Of a stretch of DNA of 41,632 bases, positions 18,684-29,800 are shown in pieces. The stretch's first letter is position 1. Each line of letters opens with the position of its first letter. Under the pieces are notes generated by a model, which was given only the letters and a program-made list of their open reading frames with translations, had not been told where the DNA came from and did not search any database. Origin of the DNA: Heterotrichella gracilis (Eukaryota > Sar > Xanthophyceae > Tribonematales > Xanthonemataceae). The stretch lies in contig JAULBX010026975.1 in assembly GCA_032358255.1 (NCBI GenBank), forward strand, positions 1 through 41,632, in the 5' to 3' direction. Both the position numbers and the translations under genes were made by a program.

Positions 18684-19499
18684 CTACGCCCACAGCTCTG
18701 TTGCCTTGCCTGTCTTTGCCACTGTCTGCACCACTGTGGCGGGGTCCACGTTGCCCCTCACAACCACCTTTTGGGAGGCAAGGTCGATGTCCACCTGCTC
18801 AACACCTGCAAGGGGAGCCAGCGTGTGGGTGGGGGGCCAGGGTGGTGGGGGAGGACAAGGAGTGGGGGGGCATGGAGTGGTTGGGCGAAAAGGTTGGGAG
18901 GGTGGGTGGGGAGTGGGTGACAGCTGGCCACTTTAGTGATGCATTTCAGAGCCTTTCAAACCCCGGGGGTGCAAGGTGACAGCTGGCACATGGATGCTGT
19001 TGTAGTGAGTCATGGAAACAGGTAATCGGTCGGTAGAGTGCAGATGAAAATACCGGGGTATGCCTCTTGACCCTCTGAAGCTCTGGAGGGGGTATGCAGG
19101 ATGCTTCCAACAGTATGTTGAAATCCTAGGTATGTATACAAACCTATTGTTGCCAACATGCAGCCACTAACAAACCACGCAGACAAGGATCAGAAGTATA
19201 GATACGATGCGCATACTTTTCAAGCTCGGGTGGCGCTGTCGACCAATATTACTGTTGAGGTGCAGGATGCATGCGGTGTGATGGCTCAACTCGTACCTGG
19301 AAGCTTGTCCAAGACTCGTTTCACTGCTCCTACGCACCCTTGGCAGGCCATCGCGACCTTCAGCGTCACCTATGCAGCGCAGGAGCGAGCGTCAGGACGC
19401 ACGACACGATGCACGCACACAGCGCAACAGCGCATTAGAGCATGTTGGACCGACGTATATGCATGCATCTGAACCTCCGTCCGTCCCTACCTCCGTCAT
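18684..19499 (-). CDS. ATX1: ATX1-type copper chaperone (HMA domain)
   Basis: Three exons, 19499-19491, 19369-19297 and 18805-18684, give a 67-residue protein, the normal length for ATX1. It carries Cu(I) to P-type ATPases of the secretory pathway. The metal motif is M-A-C-Q-G-C (Met10, Cys12, Cys15), followed by VGAVKRVLDKLPGVE, then DIDLASQKVVVRGNV and a terminal KTGKATELW typical of plant and algal ATX1. The first exon holds only three codons (M-T-E) before a GTAGGG donor; the acceptors are ATAG and GCAG. The first two exons are too short to show up as open frames, so the gene is easily missed. It is divergent from the GPX selenoprotein gene, and copper handling and peroxide defence could share control; that is inference. 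Confidence 0.92.
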
Positions 19500-19953
19500 T
19501 GCAGGCTTCAGCAGAAAGCACCCAGATAAGGTTTAAGGGTCCAGGGGGCACGCTGGGTGGTGTGTGCGTGAACCGAGGGGTGTCCCGTTGTTATGTTACT
19601 AGGGATATGTTGAAATACAGCGCGCAGTATTTCTGTCAAGGTGGGTACGAGCCAATTCGAAGTTAAAAACGAGTTATGCACACGCAAAGGAGCTGGATAG
19701 AACAAGCTGCTTAGTATCACACCAACTCGATAAAGTTTCACAACTCTCGTGTGGGTATTCTTGAGCCAGGATAATGCACGCCCTTTTCCAGAAATAATCC
19801 ATCGGTTTATCAGGAAAAATAATAACCCGATTTTTCATTGCCACACACCTCCGACACCAGTTGTGATTGTTTCAGATACAGCAATACCCGCAAACTACAC
19901 TGCAAAACGGCATTCAATTGCCCCTCTACCCACCTGCCTAGTCATCAGCCACC
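19500..19953. promoter_or_regulatory. Divergent promoter region, ATX1 / GPX
   Basis: Only 454 bases separate the two divergent start codons. The region is more AT-rich than the coding sequence. No confident TATA box or copper-response GTAC cluster was recognised. An RY-like ATGCATGCAT lies just outside, in ATX1 intron 1 at about 19459-19468. Confidence 0.4.
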
Positions 19954-22483
19954 ATGAGGGCTCTCCAGCCTTCGATGCTCAACCGAACCACCCATGGATC
20001 AGCCATGGCACCCCACCCCACCAGGGTCCCGGTGGCCAGGGCTCGTCGCTCGGTCACAGCGCGTGCAGGGCCAGACTTCGAGGGCCCAGTCTCCTTTAGT
20101 CGCCGTGACATGCTGCTAGCAGCCGGGGCGTCTACTTTGCTGTCTCCATCGGCAGGTGGGTATACACCCACGCACATGTCCGACACATGGGCCAGGAGGT
20201 TTACCCTGAGACTAGCTGTGGGTGGTAGCTGTAGGCCGCTGGTGTTGCAGCAATGTAACGCCAAACGTTTACTTAGTCACGTTGCTGAGCTGGGGTTATG
20301 GCGGTTTGTGAAGCCAGGGTGTGCTGCACGGTGGAACGTCCACGCTATTGGGGCGATGTACCGTTGTCCAGCAAGTTATGGCCATTTGCACCCAACTTAC
20401 TGGCCTAGGTGACTGATTGAACTGGGGCATTTATGTGTTATGACTAGGATCGATGCATCGCCACAACCTGCGTGTTTGTATGGTGGAATCTGAAGAATAT
20501 GTCTAGATATGGCGCTCTCTGAAAGCCCGTCTGCATTTACCTTGTGCGGCTACATTTGCAACCTAATACCCTTTTAATTCCACATACAACTGTGCCTGCT
20601 CGGTCCCTAGCTGGGTAGTCTAGACATAGCATATGTCTACAGTCAAGTATAGACAAGGCCCACCAGTGGAGTTTGGCGCTGAAGCCCTCACCTCATCGCC
20701 CCAAGCCCTAAACCCTAATCCCTCACCTGTGAGCCTTCAAGTTTCGCAGGTGCTCATGCCGCTGAGGCAAAGGCAGCAACTGTTCAGTTCGTCAAGAGCT
20801 TAGGCTTGTTTTAACCATTCGCAGGTGCCCACGTCGGTGAATCGCGCACGACCGACTTTGAGGTGATGCAATGCGACCACAGCATATATATTTTATCTAG
20901 TTATTAACACCCATTCATTGTATCCGCAGGTGCCCATGCCGCAGAGTCGAGTGTGACGGACTTTGAGGTGATGCAGTATGGCCAGAGCGTGAGCCTGTCT
21001 CAGTTCAAGGGCCAGGTGCTGGTGGTGCTCAACGTGGCAAGTGAATGACCCCTGCAGGTGAGAAACCCTAAGGGAAGACCCTACCGGAAGGCACTGCAGC
21101 CACAACTGGCATGGATTGGTACACAATTGGCATCCAGGCATGGGGCTGCTGAAGATAGTAATGGGCAAGCATTGCGGCTTTCATGCAATCACCTTGCCTG
21201 CAAGCAACAATCGTGCAATCTTGCATTCGCATTCATGGCTTCCAAACCGTCTGTATTCCACACTTGCCATCATGGCAGCCGTGGCGGTGTGCACCTGCCT
21301 GTTCACAGGTTGCCCTGTGATAGACCAACGCATGCATGCGCCTTTCACGCTGCGGACCTGAACTCCGCAGGACGCGGGACACATCATGCCTCCTGTCCCA
21401 ACTGTCTCGCCTCCCCAGCGCTGACCTTTTGTGCCCTGTTGTGGCAGAACGTGAACTACCCAGGACTGAGGACGCTGTACGAAAAGTATTCTGCCGATGG
21501 TTTCATCCTGATCGCCTTCCCGTGCAACCAGTTTGGGGGGCAGGCCCCTGGTACCAGTGAGGAGGAGCGCATGTATGCGCACCGCAAGTTTGGGTTCGAG
21601 TTTCCCGTCATGGTGCGAAACCCTAAATCTCGAGGATTGAACCCTAAATCCTGCCTCAGTGTACGTTGTCTTGTGCAAAGGGTGGCAGGGTCCTGGTGAG
21701 GGTGTTGAGGTGAAGGAATCCTGAAAATATACAAGCTCTGTAAAGAAAATAAAGTGTTGTCAATAATAAGGCACAATAATAAATGCATATGAATTGCGGC
21801 AAAGAATATGAATTTAACCCCAAAACCTCACCCGTACCCTGCTCACCCCTTGCGCAGGACAAGCTCGAGGTGAACGGCCCAGGTGCACACCCGCTGTACC
21901 GCTTCATGCGTGAGAAGCAGCCCCTGTCCCTCCCCTCCTCCTTCGCGCCCCCCCCTGGCGAGCCCGGCCGCATCGAGTGGAACTACACCAAGTTCCTGGT
22001 GGACCGCAACGGCCAGCCCGTGAGGCGCTTCAAGCCCGCGCTCGACCCCCTGGACTTCGAGTCTGACGTAAGTGAAAATGAGCTGGAGTAGAAAAGGTTT
22101 TCATAGAAAAAGTAAAAATATACTTAACAGAAAAAGCGCTCGTCCCGCAAGACTTCCAGGCTGATGTAAGTATATTTAAGGGATAATAATGTACATAATT
22201 CACCATGGTTGCTGATGTGCTGCAGTTGTAATCGCAATTGTCCTTGTTATTGTAAATGCACTTAAAGTAAAGTTGTGGAAATTGGAGCAGGTGCTCATCC
22301 TGCTGTGCATTGTCCTCGCATCTGAGATGTGCAGTCCCTGTACAATCGATAATGTAGCCTGAACCACAACCCAACCCGCAGGTGCGCATGCTGCTTGCTG
22401 GCAAGCCTGTGCTGCCCGAGGAGTGCCTGGCACACCCGGGGAGGAACGTGTGCAAGGTGGAGAAGTACCTGGGAGCCGTATAG
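19954..22483 (+). CDS. GPX: Glutathione peroxidase-type selenoprotein, predicted thylakoid lumen
   Basis: Exons 19954-20155, 20930-21057, 21448-21612, 21858-22067 and 22382-22483 join in phase to 268 residues if the TGA at 21046-21048 is read as selenocysteine 107. GPX enzymes reduce hydrogen and lipid peroxides. The TGA stands exactly at the peroxidatic position: VLNVASE-U-PLQNVNY against the family NVASxUGLTxxNY. The rest of the tetrad is spaced as expected: Gln142 (in CNQFGGQ, 35 residues on), Trp206 and Asn207 (in IEWNYTKFLVDRNG). Gly after Sec is Pro here. Residues ~20-45 look like a plastid transit peptide; SFSRRDMLLAAGAS (48-61) followed by AHA is a twin-arginine signal with lumenal cleavage. 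TGA is a real stop in three other genes here. Exon 3 donor GTGCGA is weak. Introns 1 and 4 carry exon-edge echoes. Confidence 0.87.
20745..20883 (+). repeat. Exon-edge echoes: two decayed copies of GPX exon 2 start
   Basis: The acceptor and start of exon 2 (GCAGGTGCCCATGCC, then GACTTTGAGGTGATGCA) occur again at 20821-20883, where GACTTTGAGGTGATGCA is identical. A shorter, more decayed copy starts at about 20747 (GCAGGTGCTCATGCCGC). The better copy lies 106 bases before the real exon. Both keep a CAG acceptor. Confidence 0.92.
22135..22172 (+). repeat. Exon-edge echo: GPX exon 4 end with donor
   Basis: GCGCTCGTCCCGCAAGACTT followed by CCAGGCTGATGTAAGT aligns with the true end of exon 4 at 22039-22072 (GCGCTCGACCCCCTGGACTT then CGAGTCTGACGTAAGT). 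The strong GTAAGT donor is kept in both. The copy lies about 100 bases downstream. Confidence 0.85.
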
Positions 22484-22610
22484 GAGCGCCGCTCCCACAC
22501 ACCCTCAGCCTGCACCCCTGGCGTACCGCCGGCGGGCTCAAGGGTGTAGATCCTACATCAGATAGCTGGAGCGCTGCCAGAGTGCCTGCATCGCCGCGCG
22601 CACCCACTCA

Positions 22611-22679
22611 CCGCGCCCAATGACGCGCGCAGGCCACACCCTGACCCCAGGGCGCCTGCGTGCCGACACCTCAGCACCC
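22611..22679 (+). promoter_or_regulatory. Candidate SECIS element in the GPX 3' UTR
   Basis: About 137 bases after the stop, ATGAC (22620-22624) and CGAC (22664-22667) can form the non-Watson-Crick quartet with tandem G-A pairs. A 10-bp helix lies between them (22625-22634 with 22654-22663, one G-U pair). Then come an asymmetric bulge CACA on the 5' side and a 5-bp upper stem (22639-22643 with 22648-22652) closed by ACCC. The quartet-to-bulge distance fits a form 2 eukaryotic SECIS. The bulge is CACA instead of the usual AA, which is the main weakness. CCGC and GCGG further out could form helix I. Confidence 0.62.
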
Positions 22680-23013
22680 GCAGCGGGGCCTGACTGCGTC
22701 CTCAGGAGGCCCTGCTAGGGGTGCTATCAGCGGTGGTGGGGCGCGTGCGGCGATGCGTGCATCCTGGCGATGCCCCAGCTCTTTTTTTTTGCTACATAAC
22801 GTATAATATTTACTGTGTCTGATACTGTATTTTTGTGGGAGGGCAGCCGTCGACTGCCTTACCAGTATGGGGAGTAGGGGGTAGGTAGGGATCCGTGAGT
22901 GAGATTTCAGAATGTTGAGTAATGAGGCATCATCACTGTATAGCTTCTAGTGCTGCAAGTCGGACTCAATTTCTGTCACAGTGGACCTGCAGGTCTGGTC
23001 CAGCAAAAATGCT

Positions 23014-23018
23014 TGTAA
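23014..23018 (+). terminator. TGTAA poly(A) signal candidate of the GPX gene
   Basis: First plus-strand TGTAA seen after the GPX stop, about 530 bases downstream and past the SECIS candidate. It would place the SECIS inside the transcript. Confidence 0.45.
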
Positions 23019-23863
23019 TAATGATTGCCAAAGCTTGTATGATCAACAAATTCCCAAATTAATGGAATCTAGACAGCAGCTCTTGCTAGCTGTCGTGGAT
23101 GGCTGGTAATTCACGTTGTAATTACATTAGATGCAAGAATGCCATGTCTGTCACATACAACAATATGACCCTGTCATTGGAGACACTGGTATTACCTTAC
23201 TAACACCTCTGCCACGTAATACTACAGTACAAAACAACAGGGAGTTGATTCATGCGCGAAATGTACCGTACTGGCAGTTGGGAGCATGGTGCATGTGTCA
23301 ATAATCATCAGATGCGTACAACAAAATGGGTCGACATTTGCCATGCAAGCAAAACTATGACGCTGTGAGTTTGTGCACACGAGGCTGTATGAGAGGAAAC
23401 AGGGCACTCGTAATGCCGCAGCCATGCCTGCTCCTGCTGTTGTTTCCCCTGACCCAATTTTTATTACCCTAATAAAATGTTGCCCCACAGGGTGCTTTAA
23501 GGGGTGAAATTGATCCATCATATGAAATGGAATGGGCACGGCCCGTACACACAGGGTGCAAAAAAAGGACACGTGGCCGGCAGGACATGTTGGGCAGGCT
23601 CACCAATTCATTCTAAATATCCTCCTCTGCCTGGGATCTAACAAGGGTCCTTCAGTCACCCACCCCTGTCCACATTGCCTGCCTGCCGCCCCTTGAACCA
23701 CAATGATTGTGTACACTACATCGATTATATAATTATGTAGTGCTTATTTGACAATCCCACTGCGTTGCAGGTTGCCATCCCAGGAAAAACCCCACCCTGA
23801 ACCCCCTTCGCCGTGACAGGTGGCCCTCCTCAAAACCCTAACCCCAAAACCCTGAACCTACCC
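23019..23863. other. Convergent intergenic region; no gene seen
   Basis: AT-richer stretch between GPX and the large B3-like gene, presumably holding the 3' UTR of the latter. A minus-strand TGTAA at 23127-23123 is one possible poly(A) signal. Short frames on either strand lack splice support or recognisable similarity. Confidence 0.45.
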
Positions 23864-26800
23864 TCACTGCCCCGCAAACACATTTTCCTCGTCAAACCAG
23901 TCCTGCTCAGGCAGCGAGGACACTTGGTCAAACTGCGGCACCCAGCTGGTCTGCAGCTGCATCTGCGGCGCGCCGGCGCCGGGGTTGAACCCTTGGGTAG
24001 GGTCCATCAGCTGCTGCGCCTCGGAGCCATCCTGCGCCATCGCCATGGGCTGCATGCGCGGCGCAGGCGGCGCCATGGTCCCCAAGTGCTGCTGGGGCTG
24101 GGCGGGCGCGTACTGGCGCTGCAGCGGGGCGCGCTGCGGCGCGGCGGCGTACTGTGAGCCAACCTCCTGCTGCTGCTGGTGCTGCTGCTGGTGCGCGTGC
24201 TGGGGGTAGGCCATGGGCGCCATAGGGTACTGCGCCTGGGCGAGGGAGAGGGAGGTAAGGATGTTAAGGAGCGCAGCAAGGCCAAAATCACTCCCAAACC
24301 TCCTTCGCACAGGCCACAAGTACATGACATGGGAACTCGAGGAATAGGTAGCAAAAATCGCAATGAACCAGGAAGACACACTTCCAGGCGAGCCCCCCTA
24401 AGCACATGAGCAACTGCATTCACGAAACGAGAACGGGAAGGCACAAGCGCAGCAGCCCCTTAACCATCCCCATGGCTCCTCCCACCCATGTAAAAAAGAC
24501 GGCAGTACCTTTACCTGCTAATGGTAAACAGTGCGGCTGAAATAATCAGGCAAGCCAGCAAGCCTCACCTGGGCATGTGAGGGCTGGCGGCCGTAGGCAG
24601 GCGGCCCCCGAGGCAGGCCGTGGCGCGGCGGCAGCGGCGGCATGCCCACCTGCGCGCCCTGCGCGGCGGGCGCCGGCATCTTCCCGTATGTGCTCAGCAC
24701 CGAGGTCAGCGCGTGTGTCATGGCAGCAGCCATCTGCTGCTCCTCCCCGCCCCCACCCCCGGCCCCCTCGCCGCTGCGCGGCTGCTGCTGCTGCCCCATG
24801 TGCTGCGCCTGCATGGGCGCCTGCGGCGGCGGCATCGCCATGTGCTGCTGGCCCCCCATCGCCTGCTGCGCGACCGCGCCGATGTTGAGCAGGCGCATGA
24901 CCTTGTAGGTGATGTTTTGGGCCACGGCGCTGACGTCGGCCACTGAGCCCGCCTGGCCAGACATCACCCCGGCCAGGTCATTCTGGATGATGTCCTGCAC
25001 AATCTCCTCCAGGAACTGGCTGTTGCTCTGGCCACCGAAGGCCGCCCCCCGCTGCTGGTGCTGGTGCTGTGGCTGGTGCTGGGGTGGGAGGGTATAGGGC
25101 ATGTCCATGAGGGAGGGGAGGGGCTGCATGGAGGGGGCAGACATGGCCATGGGCTGCACGCCGCCGGCGCCGGGTGGGGCGCCGTGGTGGTACATGTGGC
25201 CGTTGGGGGTGGCGGGTGGTATGGCGGGGGAGGGCTGCTGGAGGCGCTGGTTCAAGCCACCTGCATGTCGTTCACAGACCCCCATCAGCATCAGCATGCA
25301 CACTACGGTGTAGGGTTTAGGGTTTGAGCCCCCTGTGGCTTTCATTATGGTGGGGCGCATGTTGATCTCGGTGTGAATACAAGTTGCATCAACCAAGTAG
25401 GATGCATGGCTTAGCCGTCCTAAAACTAACTACATAGGGGTGGAGTGTTTCGACCCAAAGAACACATGCTTGCTTCCATCAGAATGTCCACCACCCCACA
25501 CAGCAACCCCAACCTCCACTCTTACCCCCCCCCATCCCCACATCTCCCTGCCCCCTTCCAGCCCCCGCCCACCCACCTGACATGGGCCTTGGCCCCTTGC
25601 CACCCATCATCATGGGCCGGGCCCCAGCCCCGTACTGGTACCGGGGTGCGCGCGGCGCCTGCATGCCCCCCTTGCCTCCTGTGCCTGGCGCCAGGTGGCG
25701 CATGTCCGGGTACCCGTCCTGGCGCAGCTGAGACACCTGGTCCTGGTCGCCGCTGGGCCAGCCAACATCCTGCGCATGCACAGAACCACATTAGGGTGAA
25801 TTAGAAAGGGTATATTCAATGCGCCACCTGTTCACCTGCACATGCAATGCAGCCCAGGCACACTCTTGAGGCATTTGTCAAGCTGCGTGGAGGACACCTA
25901 GGTCCTCCTTGAACCCTCAATCCTAGTCCTCAACCCAGAAAGATGCACATGGCTTTCGCATACCGAACATCAAGTTGACAGTCACCCACCTGCAAGCCCC
26001 CCTGCAGCTCGAACGCGTCCTCCCCTGGCCGCAGGTTGTCCTCCACGCACGAGTGGCCCTGGTCAGCAGCCTCGTTGCCGTCAGGCCGCCCACCCACACC
26101 GTCCATCTGCAAGCGCCCACACGGGTCAGGCGACTTTTACCCCAGAATTTTGCAATGCACGCGCCTAGCAAGAGGCCTTGCAGGGGCAAGTGGCAAGCGG
26201 CAAGTGGCAAGCGGCAAGTGGCAAGCGGCAAACCCCAGCCCTAGAGTCAAAGGTGTGGCGACAGCTTGTGGGCCTTCACAGGACCCTGAGCCATTCTTGA
26301 TGGAGGCAAGGGTGGGGTAAGGGTGGCGTAAGGGTGCTTAGAGTTTAGGGTGTGCGCGAGCGTACCCTGAGCGGGTCGCGCAGCTGGCCCACCGATCTGT
26401 CAGTGGGCATGTCGCTGGTCGGCCTCAGCGCCAGGAGCGTGTCCAGCCCCACGCTGTGCATGGGCATGCTTGCCAGGCCAAACAGCGGCAGCTCGGAGGC
26501 GGCGCCGCCATCCATCAGGTCCTGGGGACCGTCGCGGGGCTGCAAGGGGGGGGGCGGAATTTGGTAACAGGCAGATGGGAGAGGGGGTGGTGGTGCTTCG
26601 CAAGGAGTGGGAGCTGAATAGCAGGGGATGAAGGGGAGGGGGAGCAGCCAACACGCAAATGTGGTGAACTGATGCCTGGCAGGCATTTTACCGACATCAG
26701 CCCAAGCCTGATACTACCTATCCCTGTGATGTAGGGTTTCCCACCTGCTGCTCGGCCGCGGGTGGCGGCGGGTGGCTGTGCGCCTCCCCTTCATCCGCCA

Positions 26801-29800
26801 CCCTCCTGCTGCCCTGGTTCACCACCTGGCCGTCGCTGCCATGCGAGATGCTGTAGCTGGACTGCAGCGGCAGGTGCGAGGCGGTGATGGCGTTGCGCAG
26901 CGCAGCCTGCAGGTCCTGGCTCATGCGCCCCACATCCAGTGTGGCGCACACAGATGCCGTCTGGCCCGGGGAGCGCCGCGGCGGCGAGTGTGGGAGCTGC
27001 GGCAAGGCAGAAATGTATTTGTAAGAGAGAGATATTGAAAAGAAAATCAGGAAGATTTGGGGAAAAACCACCGCGGCAATTGCAACCATAGGCAAAATGC
27101 AGGACAGGGCAGCATTCCCCCGGTTCAGGAATTTTGTACGGGTGGTAGCAATTCCTGGACTTACCTTTCGGGTGCAAGATTACACACAACTCAAGGGATA
27201 TCAAGCTACCAAAGTTTACCTGCGGCGGGGGTACCAAGGCACCCTGGCGGGGTGCGCGGGGCGGGTGCTGCGGCTTGGCGCCCTGCTTGCGGCGCTTGGG
27301 CGAGCGCACCTGCTGCCCGCGCTGCTGCTGCGGCTTGGGCGGGAGCCTGGCGGAGGGGCGCGGCGGGGGCGGCGACATGACGTCCCGCTGTGCCTCCGGG
27401 ACCGCCATGTCGGACACAGTGGCGAGCGAGTCCAGCGTCTGCGTGGGGGCAGTGGTGGCCGATTGCGGCAGCTGGCGGGCCGCCGCCGCCGCCGCCCTGC
27501 GCGCCGCCGCCGTCGGCTTGGAGGCGGGGTTCGGCGGCGGCTTTCGCGCGGCGCCTGAGCTGGTCTCGGTGCCGCTGGATTTGCGCTGGACGAGCTGCAT
27601 AGCGGTGAGCTCGGCGCTGCCATCCCGGGGACCGCCGATCGGCGCCACGGGGTTGGTGCCGGGCGTGGTGGTGTCGGAGTCCGGGGTGGAGGGGGTGGCG
27701 CGGCGGTGCGAGTTGCTGCGATCGCCGGTGCCGCCGCTGTCGGGGGTCGGCATGCGGCGGCCGCGGGGCGCTGCCGCTGGCAGGGCCACCTGTCCCTTGA
27801 GGGAGAACAGGCGCGGCGCCTTGGCGGGAAACTGCACAGGGGTTGGTCCATCCTCGGTTGGCGAATGCGCAAATACACAGCAATGTCTCGGTAGCAGCGC
27901 AGTGGACCATGCAACACCCTGCAATTTGCCACATTTACATCCACCAAGCGTATGGCATATAAACCATTTCAGTGCAACCTACACCACCAGGCGCAACACA
28001 CACCTAAAGATCACAATCACAATCCTACACAATCATCAGCATGCACCCATTGGCATACCTGCCGCTTGGCCTTGCCCACCACAGCCGGCCGCCCCACTCC
28101 CACATCCACTGGATCACCACCCGCACCACCATCGGTGGAGGGGCTGCGGGTGGGGGGCGTGGGGGCCTGCGCTCCAGCCTTCTCCACCCCAACCAGCTTC
28201 CACCCCCCCTGGCGCCTGCGGTGTGCGCCCGCGCGATTGCTGCGCTGCTGCTGCACAAGCCCCTTCTTTGTGGCAAAGTACTCGGCAAACACCGCCTGCA
28301 CACGTGGGGACCAGCCAACACAAGTTAAGATCCATTGTTTGGGATTTAGATATTATTAAAAATTGTAGGTAAAAAGTCCTGACAAAAGTCAAGCAAGTTG
28401 CAACAACAAAAAGCAAGGATTACCCATCTGCACACAGGGTTGCTATGGTCGCTAGCATATATATCCATGGCCCACCCACCTGCACCGGCTTGTCGCTCGC
28501 CATCATCCAGCCCATCACGTCCTCCTCCTCGGTCACCCAGGGCCTGGCGCTGGAACGCACCGGACCGGTGGGCACAACCGCCTGTTGAATCTTGCGCTTC
28601 TTCCAGTGCTCAAGGGGCGCAGCTGCACAACAAGAAGCACATAAATAAGTACAAGTAGAATACTCAAATATTGCAATAAATGAATTACAGCAACAGGAGT
28701 GTCTGAAACCGGTCAAGAGGGAAACAACCCAGGCTCATAAGAATAAAATAACAATGAGGGGTGCCCGCTACAGCTCTCACAAACCTAGGCAACCCTGCTG
28801 GGACAGGACAGCATCCCCACTGCATGGACGTGCAGGGAATGTGCCCCCACATGCAAACACAACAGGTGCAGGTGCATCCCCACCGTGGTCCGCTGCATCC
28901 CCAGCAAGCTCAGGCGCTGGTGTTGGTGCGTCGGAAGGCGGGAGCAGCGGCTTGATGACCAGGCGCTGCAGCTTCTTGCCCTTTTTGGGCGCCCCTGCGG
29001 AGGCACCAAGTGGCGCTCCCTCGCCGGCGGGGTGCTGCGGCGGCTGCGGCGCTATGGGTGCAGGAGCAGGCGCAGTCGCGGGCGCAGGCGGGGATGCGAG
29101 CAGTGCGCTCCCACCGCGCGTGCGCGGGGAGAGGCGGTGGGCCAGGCTCTTGAGCTTCTTGAGCCGCCGCTTCTTGACCTTCCCGCGCAGCTCCAGGGGC
29201 GGCTGAGCCGGGGGCAGCGACCCCTCGCTGCTCTGACCACCCGCCTCGCCACCGGCTCCAGAGCTCTGGGTGCAGCCACTTGCGCCCGGGCGGTCCTCGG
29301 CCCTTGCGGACCGCCGCGGGCTCACCACCGCGCCCCACTCCAGCGACATCTCCGGCCCGCTGCTGACCTCCTCCTGCTCCCGCGCTGGCGGCTGCTGCTC
29401 CACTGCTTGCGGTTGCGCGTGGGTGGTGGGTTTGTTACCCACCTGGGAGCCGAGTGGCAGCACGGGCGGGCCCTCCGCCAGAATGTGCTCATGGCGGGGC
29501 ACCTTTGCCACGCGCTTGCCTCGCCGGCGCTTGCCCTTGATGCCGCCGCAGGACTGCAGCGCGGCCAGGATGACTGGGCCCGCACCCATGAGGAGGCGGC
29601 CGTAGGCGTTGGGGTCGGGCTTGCGGGCGATGAGCGCGAGGGACACGCGGTCGGCCACGTGCGGCGGTTGGGGAGGCGCCTCGGGTTGCTTGCGCTTGCG
29701 CTGGGGCAGCAGAGGGGCCTCGGGGGCCGACGCCTGCAGGGGCAGCCAGTGAGTCAGCATACAAACCAGATTCTGGTTGGCGCAAGCTGTGCAGGAGTGA

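Noticed and set aside
19158..19472. 104-codon plus-strand open frame
   Set aside because: Overlaps the ATX1 exons antisense. The minus strand encodes the complete M-A-C-Q-G-C copper chaperone with good splice sites.
19954..22483. GPX as a pseudogene because of the internal TGA
   Set aside because: The stop codon is precisely at the Sec/Cys site, all other exons are intact, the tetrad is complete and a SECIS candidate follows. One nonsense change landing there by chance is unlikely.
27275..28372. 365-codon plus-strand open frame
   Set aside because: Runs antisense across exons and introns of the B3-like gene, with composition expected from a GC-rich opposite strand. The minus-strand exons have consistent splice sites and phases.
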